From Candidatus Gastranaerophilales bacterium (lineage in GTDB: Bacteria > Cyanobacteriota > Vampirovibrionia > Gastranaerophilales > Gastranaerophilaceae): DNA of 64,000 nt. Positions within the stretch are counted from its first letter, which is position 1. Each line of letters starts with the position of its first letter. The notes under the pieces are model-generated. The model was not told where the DNA came from. It searched no databases and was given only the letters and a program-made list of their open reading frames with translations. The position numbers were made by a program, and so were the translations under genes. This document shows, in pieces, positions 38,268 to 46,382 of this stretch. The stretch is from contig CALVEK010000001.1 of assembly GCA_944326555.1 (NCBI GenBank), positions 78,013 through 142,012 on the forward strand, in the 5' to 3' direction.

Positions 38268-39556
38268 GTATATTTTTTAATATACTCTTCTACATTAAAT
38301 TTACTTTTTGCTCCATTATAGGTCATTGTTCTGATTTTTCCTGTTACGGGTCTGTCTAGGAATGGTCTGTCGTGGAGTCCTCCTATTGACCAGAGTATAT
38401 TTGTATATCCGTTACAAGACGGTGCATCTAGGGCATATTTGTCATTTAGGTAAATAGCTTTTTCTATTGCTTCTTGTGCATTTATTGACCATTTTGCTAT
38501 TTGTTTTGCCCAGTACATTCTCAAATATCCGTGAATTTTTCCTTCTTTTTTTAATTGCAGTTGTGAAGCATTCCACAAATTATCATTTGTTTTTGCGTTT
38601 TCAAGTTCTTCTATTTTGTATAAAATTCTGAAATCATTTTTGTGTTCTTGAAGTGAATTTTTTGCCCAATTAGGACAGGAGATTATATTTTTGTAATTTT
38701 TATTGTAGTAACAAAAGTTATCTGCAAGTTCTTTTCTTATTATGAGTTCTTCCAAAAAACTTTCTTTATTTTCTTTAGTTCCCTTTGCTTTTAGTACTTC
38801 CAGAGTTATTCTTTGCGATGATATAAACCCGTTACTTATGTATGGAGATAGCTCAGACAATACATCATAGTTTGGATTGTTTTTGTATTTTGCATAATTT
38901 GCCAGTTTTTGATTTAAAAATTTTTTTAGTAATGAATAACTCTTGTTTTTTTTGAATTTAATTTTAGGAAATTCTGTTAAAAAGGGATTTATTTTCTTAT
39001 AAATGGCTCTTCTAAAAGATGCTGCATTATACGATTGTTTTTCTATGACATAAAACGCAGGTACTATATTGAATGAGTCAATTTCTAAAAAATTGCATTT
39101 TGCAAATAGTGAAGTATTTAATAGCGGATTAAAATCGGATATTACAATTGTGGGATTTTTTGATTCCAGTTCAATTTTTATATCTTTTATTTTTCCTTTT
39201 ATAAAAATGTAGTCAATATTATTAAGTTTTAGATTGGTTTTTAAAATTTCAAAATTCTTTTTTAAAAAAATTTCTTTCTTTTTTATTAAAACTTTTTTTT
39301 CAAAAAATATTAATACAATTAATCGGCATGAAAATTTTTTGGATAATTCCAAAGCATAATTTAACGCAAAATTATCTTCTACTCTGTAATTTCTGTTCAT
39401 CAGATAAATGATGGTTTTTGTATTTTCTAAAGCGGTGATTTTTGATTTATCAAAAGCACATCGAGCAGGGTTTATTTCATTTTCGACAAAAATTTTTTCT
39501 GTTGTTATATCAGGTAATTGGTTTAGGAGATTATTTTTTGTGTAAAGATTTTTCAT
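38264..39556 (-). CDS. class II deoxyribodipyrimidine photolyase
   Basis: Light-driven repair of UV pyrimidine dimers in DNA, with FAD. From ATG 39556 430 residues (a start at 39616 adds 20). Class II signs: IYLMNRNYRVEDNFALNYA near the start, and at the end WSIGGLHDRPF and GKIRTMTYNGAKSKFNVEEY, the region that in this class corresponds to the FAD- and DNA-binding C-terminal part. An anaerobic gut-type genome would rarely see light, so this is unexpected (see findings). Single gene with no antenna-pigment genes nearby. Confidence 0.88.
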   Translation of the reverse strand: MKNLYTKNNLLNQLPDITTEKIFVENEINPARCAFDKSKITALENTKTIIYLMNRNYRVEDNFALNYALELSKKFSCRLIVLIFFEKKVLIKKKEIFLKKNFEILKTNLKLNNIDYIFIKGKIKDIKIELESKNPTIVISDFNPLLNTSLFAKCNFLEIDSFNIVPAFYVIEKQSYNAASFRRAIYKKINPFLTEFPKIKFKKNKSYSLLKKFLNQKLANYAKYKNNPNYDVLSELSPYISNGFISSQRITLEVLKAKGTKENKESFLEELIIRKELADNFCYYNKNYKNIISCPNWAKNSLQEHKNDFRILYKIEELENAKTNDNLWNASQLQLKKEGKIHGYLRMYWAKQIAKWSINAQEAIEKAIYLNDKYALDAPSCNGYTNILWSIGGLHDRPFLDRPVTGKIRTMTYNGAKSKFNVEEYIKKYT

Positions 39557-39766
39557 AGTAAAAATTTTTATAAAAAAAACGCAAAAATAATCTGCCTTGT
39601 GATTAAAACATGACATCTATTATTATTTTGTTTATTAGTGCAGAATTTATTTTGAAAATTTGGACTTTTGGGTGTTGATTAGAATAATTTTTTTTGCTAC
39701 GAAGTATGTTTAAGTCTTGTTAATAAAAAGATAAGTGAGACAAAGTCGAATTAAAAAAGCATAAAA

Positions 39767-40678
39767 ATGAAAAGACAATTTACAGGTTTTTTAAATGGAA
39801 CAATAGCTGCAGCAAGTTACGGAACGAATCCTCTTTTTGCGCTGCCTTTGTATGCAGGCGGAATTGGTGTTAATTCCGTTCTTTTTTACAGGTATGCTAT
39901 AGCGGTTTTAATTTATGGGTTATGGCTAAAATTCCATAAAAAGTTATCATTTAAAATTAATCGCAAAGAATTTTTTGTATTGTTGATTCTTGGCTTATTG
40001 TTCTCTTTTTCTTCTTTAACTTTATTTGATGCTTTTAACTATATTCAAGTAGGTGTGGCCTGTACTATTTTATTTATTTATCCGATTTTTGTGGCTGTAA
40101 TAATGGCTTTATTTTTTAAGGAGAAAATTACAAAAACAGTTATTTTTTCTATTATATTAACTTTTTCCGGAATATGGCTTTTGTATAATGGAAAAGCGGG
40201 TATAACTCTTAATTTACACGGGGTTATTTTAGTTTTGTTGTCGGCTATTTTTTATGCGTTGTATATAGTCGGTGTAAAAAATATTAGCGTAGTTAAGCAT
40301 ATCAAATCGGACAAATTGAGTTTTTACGTTATGTTGTTTGGTTTGTTGGTTTATATTATCAACCTTAAATTCTGTACAGAGCTACAAATGATTAATAGTC
40401 CGTTTTTATGGCTGTGTACCCTTGGTTTGGCTTTGTTTCCTACAATTATTTCCCTTGAAACTATAGCTATATCAATAAAATTAATTGGTTCCACAACTAC
40501 TGCTATTTTGGGTGCACTTGAGCCTTTAACTGCAATATTTTTTGGTGTTGTATTTTTTCATGAACATTTAACTTTTAGGATTATTGTTGGCGTAATTTTG
40601 GTTTTGGCAGGCGTGTTTCTTGTTATTTTAAGAAAAAAATTGAAACAAATGTTTGAAAAGAATAATTGTTTGTATTAA
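39767..40678 (+). CDS. EamA/DMT family transporter
   Basis: 303 residues with ten membrane segments arranged as two EamA repeats (about 1-140 and 150-290), typical of drug/metabolite exporters. Characteristic features are NPLFALPLYAGGIG near the start, IQVGVACTILFIYPIFVAVI in the first half and GALEPLTAIFFGVVFFHE near residue 255 in the second half. Substrate unknown (amino acid, metabolite or drug). Monocistronic as far as can be seen; weak ribosome-binding site. Confidence 0.88.
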   Translation: MKRQFTGFLNGTIAAASYGTNPLFALPLYAGGIGVNSVLFYRYAIAVLIYGLWLKFHKKLSFKINRKEFFVLLILGLLFSFSSLTLFDAFNYIQVGVACTILFIYPIFVAVIMALFFKEKITKTVIFSIILTFSGIWLLYNGKAGITLNLHGVILVLLSAIFYALYIVGVKNISVVKHIKSDKLSFYVMLFGLLVYIINLKFCTELQMINSPFLWLCTLGLALFPTIISLETIAISIKLIGSTTTAILGALEPLTAIFFGVVFFHEHLTFRIIVGVILVLAGVFLVILRKKLKQMFEKNNCLY

Positions 40679-40854
40679 TCTGTAATGGTTGAAAAATTAA
40701 GCCATCAGCTAAGTTTTAACATTCACAAAGTTTTTATTATAAAAACACTAGCAAAATATATGAGAATTGTTTTGAACAGGATTGTTGGTGATATTCAAGG
40801 TCTTGTTTAATATCGTTGTATCAGATTGATTTTTGAAGAAAGGAAGTTTTTAAA

Positions 40855-41232
40855 GTGCGTATCAACAATTATGAAGCTAAAACAAACAATATTACGTTTG
40901 GAAATATGAAAAGAGATTCTTATTCTATGACAAAGGAGTTGTTTGACAGAGTTGTCGAATATCCTGCTGTTAAAGAGTTTTCCAAAAAATATAATGCAGT
41001 TGTTGCAGTGGACAGTTTTTTTAGCAGCAGAGTACCTAACAGAGCTCAATATGCTTTGGTATTGAAAGAGATTGAACCAAAATCATTTTGGGGTAAAGTT
41101 AAAAATTTATTCACTAAACAAAATGCAGATTCGATAACTCTTAAAACAAGAGCTAATAGTCTTGATGATTTTGAAAGATCTGTTGCTAATAAAGAAGAAA
41201 ATTGTCTTTTAGATATTTACAACAGAAAATAA
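40855..41232 (+). CDS. tagged small protein, unknown
   Basis: 125 residues from a GTG start with AAGGAAG 9-10 bases before. The first 20 residues (MRINNYEAKTNNITFGN) are the kind of Asn-rich leader ending TFG that several unrelated proteins here share. The rest is Lys-rich and soluble-looking with VVAVDSFFSSR, KSFWGKVKNLF and a Cys near the end; no known domain. A hairpin terminator follows at 41252. Function unknown. Confidence 0.6.
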   Translation: MRINNYEAKTNNITFGNMKRDSYSMTKELFDRVVEYPAVKEFSKKYNAVVAVDSFFSSRVPNRAQYALVLKEIEPKSFWGKVKNLFTKQNADSITLKTRANSLDDFERSVANKEENCLLDIYNRK

Positions 41233-41251
41233 TAAATAAGTTTGATAAATA

Positions 41252-41287
41252 AAAAAAGAGGCAAGTCATAGCTGCCTCTTTTTTGTT
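41252..41287. terminator. bidirectional terminator between convergent genes
   Basis: AAAAAAGAGGCA and TGCCTCTTTTTT are complementary around a loop of about 10 bases; A-run on one side, T-run on the other. Confidence 0.8.
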
Positions 41288-41306
41288 TTATATTTCTTTA
41301 CTATTA

Positions 41307-42029
41307 CTATGGTAAATCTTCCCAATATGTTTTTGTGGAATCATGTGGACTTTTGTTTGCAATCGCATAGTAAGAGCATCCGTAGCCGTTGCTTTTTTGT
41401 TTAGATGATAGAGAACAAGGATCACCGATTTCTTCCTTGTCTACAGCTTCATACTTATTACCGGTGGTTGCGTCTTTAATTTCTTCCTCAGTCATATCGG
41501 CATACATTTTTATGGAAGTCAGCTCACCTGTTGATGTAGCATGAAAACAAAATATATCATGACCCAATTGATTTGGCGGTTTAACTCCGTTTGTATCAAT
41601 GGTCATGTTTATCATACCTTCATTGATAAAAAAACCTATTAACATTCCATTTGCCAAAACTTTGTTTGGGTATGCAAATCTACCGCCGTTGACAGGACTG
41701 TGAGCGGTTTTATTATAGTTATATATTTTATAGTTTCCGTTGTTAAGATTGCTCGTTACCTGTAGCAAATCATAGTAATAGTTGTATAGTGTGTTTGCAT
41801 CTGCGTATACTGTACCATTGTATATTGGAGCCTTCTTAAATATTGTTGGATCTTTAGCATAGATGATTTTTGTTGATTCATCCAACAGATGATATGCTTT
41901 TTTAAACGATGATTCTAATAAACGGGTTCTGTATACATCAGAAAGTGACGGAATTGTTATTGCTGCAACAACACCAATTATTCCAAGAGAAATTAAAACT
42001 TCTGATAGTGTAAATGCTTTTCTTTCCAT
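41307..42029 (-). CDS. type IV prepilin-like protein
   Basis: 240 residues. Prepilin N-terminus MERKAFTLSEVLISL with the hydrophobic helix (about 6-28) and Glu at +5; the cleavage residue is Ala where Gly is normal, which may slow processing. C-terminal part has TNGVKPPNQLGHDIFCF (about 145-161) and a late Cys pair (CSLSS, GYGCSYY). The prepilin at 62320 has the same block TNGxxxPNxxGxDxxCF, so both belong to one family. Role: secreted or pilus-type pseudopilin; assembly genes are not near. Confidence 0.82.
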   Translation of the reverse strand: MERKAFTLSEVLISLGIIGVVAAITIPSLSDVYRTRLLESSFKKAYHLLDESTKIIYAKDPTIFKKAPIYNGTVYADANTLYNYYYDLLQVTSNLNNGNYKIYNYNKTAHSPVNGGRFAYPNKVLANGMLIGFFINEGMINMTIDTNGVKPPNQLGHDIFCFHATSTGELTSIKMYADMTEEEIKDATTGNKYEAVDKEEIGDPCSLSSKQKSNGYGCSYYAIANKSPHDSTKTYWEDLP

Positions 42030-42210
42030 ATATTTTATTATAACTCATTTTTCCTTTTAGGCTAGAGGTTTTTTAACAATATGTAATTTTTTTTATAAAA
42101 ATTGCAAAAATAAGATATTGCATTATATTGTTCAGCATTGTTTGTAAAGATTAAAAGTTGCGGATTTAACGCTAAAAATCTATCTGTGGCAGTTGATTAG
42201 AAGTTTTATT

Positions 42211-43182
42211 CTAATTGTATAAATTTATAGCTTTTTGATAAATATTTTCAGCTGAAAAATCATCTGATATTACAACAGAATGGTACATAAAATCTCTTGG
42301 TGCCCACTTTTTTATCATTTCGGGGCAGTAAAAAACGCTTGCAACAGGAGCACCAACAGCACAAGCAAGGTGCATTGTCCCTGTATCAACACTTATTACC
42401 GTTTTACATATTTTTAAAATATCAGCAAGTTGTTTTATTGTTGTAACATCTGTTAAGTCCACAAAATTAACACAGCCGCTTTTTTTTATGTTATTTGCAA
42501 ATTCTCTGCATTCTTTTCCTGCACCCAGATAAAAAACCGTTTTGTTATCTTTGTTTGCGAGCTCTATAATTTTGATTGCTGTTTCAACAGGCATGTCTTT
42601 TATTTTTTGCTTGCTTATGCAGCATAAACCTATAATATCTTTGTTTTGAAATTGTTTTTTTAATTTTTGAGCTAATTTATCAGTTTCAATATCTGTTTTA
42701 TATTTTATAGGCAATATTTGAGCTGTTTTTCCGGTTAATGATTTTATAAAATTTGCGTTTATGTCTTGTGTGTGGACAAAACCATCAGTCTCTTTGTGCT
42801 TGTGCGTAAGAAGATATTTTGAAATATTTTCTGATCCTGAAATTCTATATTTTGAGCGTAGTAAATATGACAAAAGAATTCCTCTGTCATTGCCGTACAA
42901 GATGAATGTTGCATAAATCTTTTTATAATATGGGCATTCGGTTACAAATTTTACCAGTCCCCAAAATCCTTTATGTTTACCCCTTTTGTCAACGGTAATT
43001 ACGTCATCTACACATTCTTGATATTTTGCTGCCTCATAAAAGGGCTTGTTGACAAGGAATACGATTTTTGAATCGGGGTAGTTTTGCTTTATGTTTTGGC
43101 ACAAAGAGCTTGTAAGAACGACATCACCAAAATATGAAAGATTTATGATAAGAAAAATTTTTTCATTATTATTTTTTATCAT
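42211..43182 (-). CDS. glycosyltransferase family 9 (heptosyltransferase-like)
   Basis: 323 residues, cytoplasmic face of the inner membrane. N-terminal IINLSYFGDVVLTSSLCQNI is the acceptor side; C-terminal nucleotide-sugar domain ends with SVDTGTMHLACAVGAPVASVF (about 265-285) and KKWAPRDF, the GT9 signature. In other bacteria such enzymes add heptose or related sugars to lipopolysaccharide cores. Together with kdsA and the LptD-like gene it supports an LPS-type outer membrane. Isolated gene; substrate not certain. Confidence 0.87.
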   Translation of the reverse strand: MIKNNNEKIFLIINLSYFGDVVLTSSLCQNIKQNYPDSKIVFLVNKPFYEAAKYQECVDDVITVDKRGKHKGFWGLVKFVTECPYYKKIYATFILYGNDRGILLSYLLRSKYRISGSENISKYLLTHKHKETDGFVHTQDINANFIKSLTGKTAQILPIKYKTDIETDKLAQKLKKQFQNKDIIGLCCISKQKIKDMPVETAIKIIELANKDNKTVFYLGAGKECREFANNIKKSGCVNFVDLTDVTTIKQLADILKICKTVISVDTGTMHLACAVGAPVASVFYCPEMIKKWAPRDFMYHSVVISDDFSAENIYQKAINLYN

Positions 43183-43295
43183 AGTTTTGAATGCTTTTAC
43201 TATAACTGCGCACCATATTATTTAATCATATACATAGATATATTGATAGCTTTTGTTATAAATATTTCTTTCTAATTTATGATAAAATCCGTTTT

Positions 43296-43682
43296 ATGAA
43301 AAACTTTGAAAAATATGTTACACTGAATTTTTTATCCTTTTTAGGATGGATTTTTCTTGTTATATCATTGATTGTTATTTTTTATTTATTTCCCGATGTA
43401 ACAGTCTATGATAATAGGTCTGGTGAAGATGCACCGTACGGAATATTCGGGTTGATGTCTTTTTGTGCCGCGTATCTTTTTATCAATACGCTAATAGAAC
43501 TTGCTGTTTTACCTTGTGTTTTTATAGAGTTTTTAATTTACAAATTCAAAAAAACAAAACCCAAGTTTATAAAAGTAGCTGATAAACTGAAAAACATTCA
43601 TTCAGTAGTTTTTATTTTAGGACTAATTTTTTTGATTATTTCTTTAATTCTTGGACTTTTATATATCCTGAGCCCGATTTAA
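43296..43682 (+). CDS. small membrane protein, unknown
   Basis: 128 residues with three hydrophobic stretches (about 10-35, 47-75 and 98-127) and a short acidic loop (about 36-47, with DVTVYDNRSGEDAPYG). No recognised family. ATG 43296 follows GATAAAATCC, a possible -10, but no strong Shine-Dalgarno. First gene of the stretch that precedes the accessory island. Confidence 0.55.
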   Translation: MKNFEKYVTLNFLSFLGWIFLVISLIVIFYLFPDVTVYDNRSGEDAPYGIFGLMSFCAAYLFINTLIELAVLPCVFIEFLIYKFKKTKPKFIKVADKLKNIHSVVFILGLIFLIISLILGLLYILSPI

Positions 43683-44075
43683 TGTATAAATTGTTTGAGC
43701 CTTGCTTTACATGACAGAGCTCAACGCTCTGAGTGTGGAGTTAGCTGAGTCTTGCTTGTTCACTACGTGAAGACATTTTGCACTGAATCAAAGATTCACT
43801 CATATGACGTTAAAAGTGAGTAAGATGACACTCTGTCGTGCAAAACAATCCTGTGAATTTTTTGTGAGAGGTAAGGTGAGTTTTCGGCAGCTTACTCTAC
43901 TTAACAAATGTCAAGTAATATGTCAATATAAATTAGTATTTTTTAATTATATATACTTCACTATTAGACTCGGAGACAAATGGATAATTTAAAAATTGAA
44001 ACTATTACACAATGGTTATTAATTTATTTGCATAAAAAATAATGCAATAAATAAAAAATAGGTTAAAATAAATTT
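43683..44075. other. gene-free stretch with three small hairpins
   Basis: No convincing gene in 393 bases; the 62-codon frame at 43804 has no ribosome site and unlike composition. Three short perfect hairpins follow each other: CAGAGC/GCTCTG (43715-43731), TTCAC/GTGAA (43759-43771) and TGAATC/GATTCA (43784-43798). The stretch is less AT-rich than the neighbouring intergenic DNA until about 43900. Confidence 0.5.
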
Positions 44076-44585
44076 ATGAAAAAAATTCTTGTTTTATTAT
44101 CATTAATATTGGTTTCTTCAGGCTGTACTAAAGTACAGGAAAATCAGATTGTCGCAGAACAGCAGCAGTGTCCTTCTTGTGAAGAATATTGCAAGGAACA
44201 CCCTGTTTTAAAAGAGCCTGAAATACCTGAATCTACAAAACATCCCATTGATATTGAAGAAGAGAAATGTTTAAAGAACGCATATTCTAATGCGGATATG
44301 AGAAATTGTTCTTATGATGCAATGGACGCTTGGTTTAAGGTAATAGACAAAGATTTAGCTACTTTGAAAAAGATTTTATCTTCTGAAAAATATGAAGCTA
44401 TTGTTAAATCACAGAAACAATGGGAAAAATATCAAGAAGAAGAATTTATAACCAATAATCTGGTAGTTTTTGACAAAGGTGGCACTTTTTATCATGTTGT
44501 AAGTGTCGGTGATAAAGCTCATATAGTGAAAGAAAGAGCATTGCTTTTGAATTCTTATGTAAATCTGTATTCAGAGCAAGATTGA
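44076..44585 (+). CDS. LprI-like (DUF1311) lipoprotein
   Basis: 169 residues. Signal peptide with Cys at residue 17 (SSGC lipobox), then a Glu/Gln/Cys-rich region with CPSCEEYCKEH, and a DUF1311/LprI-type domain (about 68-160) with CLKNAYSNADMRNC, YDAMDAWFKVID and SQKQWEKYQEEEF. LprI of mycobacteria inhibits lysozyme; the domain is widespread and its general role is uncertain. Placed just before a GH108 muramidase gene, which may be a lysozyme-inhibitor/lysozyme pairing or coincidence. Confidence 0.75.
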   Translation: MKKILVLLSLILVSSGCTKVQENQIVAEQQQCPSCEEYCKEHPVLKEPEIPESTKHPIDIEEEKCLKNAYSNADMRNCSYDAMDAWFKVIDKDLATLKKILSSEKYEAIVKSQKQWEKYQEEEFITNNLVVFDKGGTFYHVVSVGDKAHIVKERALLLNSYVNLYSEQD

Positions 44586-44650
44586 TTTTTCATGATTTAT
44601 TTTAACCTTTCTGTTTAATAAAAATATGTATTTACAGAAAGGACCACGAA

Positions 44651-45466
44651 ATGTACGATAAAAAATTTTACACATTATTAGATTATGTATTTGCAGAAGA
44701 GGGTGGTTTTAGCAATCATAAAAATGACAGAGGCGGACGAACAAATTTTGGTATTTCTCAAATCGCAATGGATGAGTATACAAGAAAGAGAAACCTACCT
44801 CACAAAGATGTTAAAAATATTACAAAAGAAGAAGCAGCTAAAATTTACTATGAGGATTATTATTTAAAATCAGGAGCTGACAAACAAGATGATATTCGAG
44901 ATGCATATATTTTGTTTGATACAGCAGTAAACTTCCACCCTACAACCTCTAAAAATATGTTTAAACAAGCAAACGGTAATTTTTACAATATGCTCGATAT
45001 TAGGCTTAAACAACATCTTAAAGAGGTCAAAGATGACCCAAGACAAGAGGTGTTTAAACAGGGTTGGATAAATAGAGTTAAAAGAATTGAAAAACGAGCA
45101 GATGAACTAATAAAAGATCCTGATTTCAAGCCTTCTTATGCGGATGAAAAAACACCTTTTGATGAGGACTACGAGGGAGAACTCAAAAAAATAAATAATA
45201 TCTCTGACCCAAAAGAGAAAGAAAGATTAAAAAATAAATATCAATATTTGTTAAACAAAAACGGTACTCCAACTGGCCATGCTACTAATATTGACCAAGA
45301 TAGAGATACACGAACCCCAAGTCAAAGACTCGATGATGAAATAAGAGAAAAATATTTTAGAATGAAAAACAAAAGACTTCAAAGAGTGTTTGGTAAATCA
45401 AGTGGTTCATCAGGTACGGGTCGCTGGGTCACTATTAACGGCAATCATGTGTTCATAGAGGATTAG
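44651..45466 (+). CDS. GH108-type N-acetylmuramidase (phage-like lysozyme)
   Basis: 271 residues. Cleaves the glycan chain of peptidoglycan. GH108 core (about 5-145): the catalytic Glu in AEEGGFSNH (Glu17), DRGGRTNFGIS (26-36), ITKEEAAKIYYEDYY and FDTAVNFHP, followed by a GWINRVKRI helix (about 138-147). After a Lys/Glu-rich linker comes GRWVTINGNHVFIED at the very end, a tail I associate with phage head and related proteins. No signal peptide. Followed by decayed sequence and repeats near tRNA-Gly, so an integrated phage or island remnant is likely. Confidence 0.8.
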   Translation: MYDKKFYTLLDYVFAEEGGFSNHKNDRGGRTNFGISQIAMDEYTRKRNLPHKDVKNITKEEAAKIYYEDYYLKSGADKQDDIRDAYILFDTAVNFHPTTSKNMFKQANGNFYNMLDIRLKQHLKEVKDDPRQEVFKQGWINRVKRIEKRADELIKDPDFKPSYADEKTPFDEDYEGELKKINNISDPKEKERLKNKYQYLLNKNGTPTGHATNIDQDRDTRTPSQRLDDEIREKYFRMKNKRLQRVFGKSSGSSGTGRWVTINGNHVFIED

Positions 45467-45851
45467 TTTTACTAAAAGAACAGGTATAAAAAACTGCCCT
45501 TTTGTCATCTACCGCAAGTTCAATAAAAGCACTCCTAAAAAACAGCATTATACAAGGCAAATACGGGATTGTCCGCATATCCGATAGGAAAGTTAATTAA
45601 ACAAACAGGCTCAAACTTATTAAATGCAGCAAATATTGCCTGTTATGGTAGAAACACAGTAATATAAACATTTATCAAATTGGATTATTCGGGTACGCAT
45701 AGTCCTTAATTTCGCTAAAATTTTGCTGTCGCAAAATTGCCGTTCAACCGGACTATATGCTCTTACGAGTTTCGCCTTTTGTGCTTTGCACAAGCCGTCT
45801 CAATCTGTTCGCTCACCGGACTCGTTTTACTCCGTCCGTACGCAAATCCGC
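45467..45851. other. decayed coding remnants and hairpin-rich spacer
   Basis: From about 45495 to 45665 short frames without start read like pieces of protein (for example SSIKALLKNSIIQGKYGIV, then TGSNLLNAANIACYGRN in another frame), ending in separate stops; possibly a broken gene from a mobile element. From 45697 nested inverted repeats appear: GCATAGTCC (45697-45705) with GGACTATATGC (from 45750), AATTTTGC/GCAAAATT (45719-45738), TTGTGC/GCACAA (45779-45793). No intact gene. Confidence 0.4.
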
Positions 45852-45936
45852 TCGAACTTTACTTGAGTTCTCACCTCTGTCTCTCTATATACTAAAAAAC
45901 ACCCTGTCGGGTGTTATCTTAAAAATGGAGCGAGAG
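45852..45936. repeat. 85-bp direct repeat, copy A (relic of tRNA-Gly 3' end and terminator)
   Basis: Matches 46192-46276 with two differences. It contains the hairpin AACACCC/GGGTGTT and ends in TGGAGCGAGAG, the 3' end of tRNA-Gly as read on the - strand, but the rest of the tRNA is missing here. Confidence 0.8.
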
Positions 45937-46060
45937 CCAAGCAGGTACTATGTCCCTAATGCTCATTTCATTCGCAAAGGGTCATAGCATCGAGGCTTTA
46001 GTGTGAATGTTTCTTTAAAAAAATCATTATTACTTTTTAGTATCTTTGTCTTTCTTCCAT

Positions 46061-46112
46061 AAAAAAAGAGTCCTCACAGGGACTCTTTTTTTATGGAGCG
46101 AGAGACGAGGCT
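46061..46112. repeat. hairpin plus 19-bp copy of tRNA-Gly 3' end (att-like)
   Basis: A 13-bp perfect stem (46061-46073 with 46080-46092) is followed at once by TGGAGCGAGAGACGAGGCT (46094-46112), identical to the 3' end of the tRNA-Gly gene at 46266-46284. A 3' tRNA copy of this size is what tyrosine-recombinase attachment sites look like. Confidence 0.6.
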
Positions 46113-46191
46113 GTCTTGCTCGCTCGCAATAAACGGCGTTACGTGTCGAAAACTCAACGTTTCCGCCACTGCAGCCTCCGCTCGCTCGCGT

Positions 46192-46276
46192 TCGAACTTT
46201 ACTTGAGTTCTCGCCTCTGTCTCTCTATATACTAAAAAACACCCTATCGGGTGTTATCTTAAAAATGGAGCGAGAG
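46192..46276. repeat. 85-bp direct repeat, copy B (with intact tRNA-Gly)
   Basis: Second copy of the 45852-45936 repeat, 340 bases further on. Here the tRNA 3' end is continued by the whole tRNA-Gly gene. Confidence 0.8.
46232..46255 (-). terminator. tRNA-Gly terminator
   Basis: Read on the - strand, AACACCC/GGGTGTT (46238-46255) forms a stem of 7 pairs, followed by a T-run, about 10 bases after the tRNA end. Confidence 0.7.
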
Positions 46277-46340
46277 ACGAGGCTCGAACTCGCGACCCCT
46301 TCCTTGGCAAGGAAGTGTTCTACCACTGAACTACTCTCGC
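46266..46340 (-). tRNA. tRNA-Gly (GCC)
   Basis: 75 bases with CCA encoded. Acceptor stem GCGAGAG/CTCTCGC, D-arm with AGTTCAGTGGTAGAAC, anticodon stem CTTCC/GGAAG around TTGCCAA with anticodon GCC, variable loop, T-arm GCGAG-TTCGAGC-CTCGT. Full cloverleaf by eye. The 3' end is duplicated twice further left on the window, a sign that this gene is an integration site. Confidence 0.95.
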
Positions 46341-46354
46341 ATTCGGTAATTCTT

Positions 46355-46382
46355 ATTATACATGGCAAATTTTATTTTTCAA
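46355..46382 (-). promoter_or_regulatory. promoter of tRNA-Gly
   Basis: On the - strand TTGAAA (46377-46382), 16 bases, TATAAT (46355-46360), about 14 bases before the tRNA 5' end. It begins right after the cca stop codon. Confidence 0.65.

Noticed and set aside
43804..43992. 62-codon + strand ORF
   Set aside because: No ribosome site, composition unlike the genes here, lies in a hairpin stretch.
45757..45987. 76-codon + strand ORF
   Set aside because: Runs through the repeat and the tRNA-like 3' end; chance frame.
45926..46112. Additional tRNA genes to the left of tRNA-Gly
   Set aside because: Only the last 11-19 bases of the tRNA are present; no acceptor 5' strand or anticodon arm can be found at the right distance.
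45852..46276. Transposon or insertion sequence bounded by the 85-bp repeats
   Set aside because: The 340-base offset leaves no room for a transposase, and the repeats are tRNA terminator plus 3' end, which fits integration scars better.
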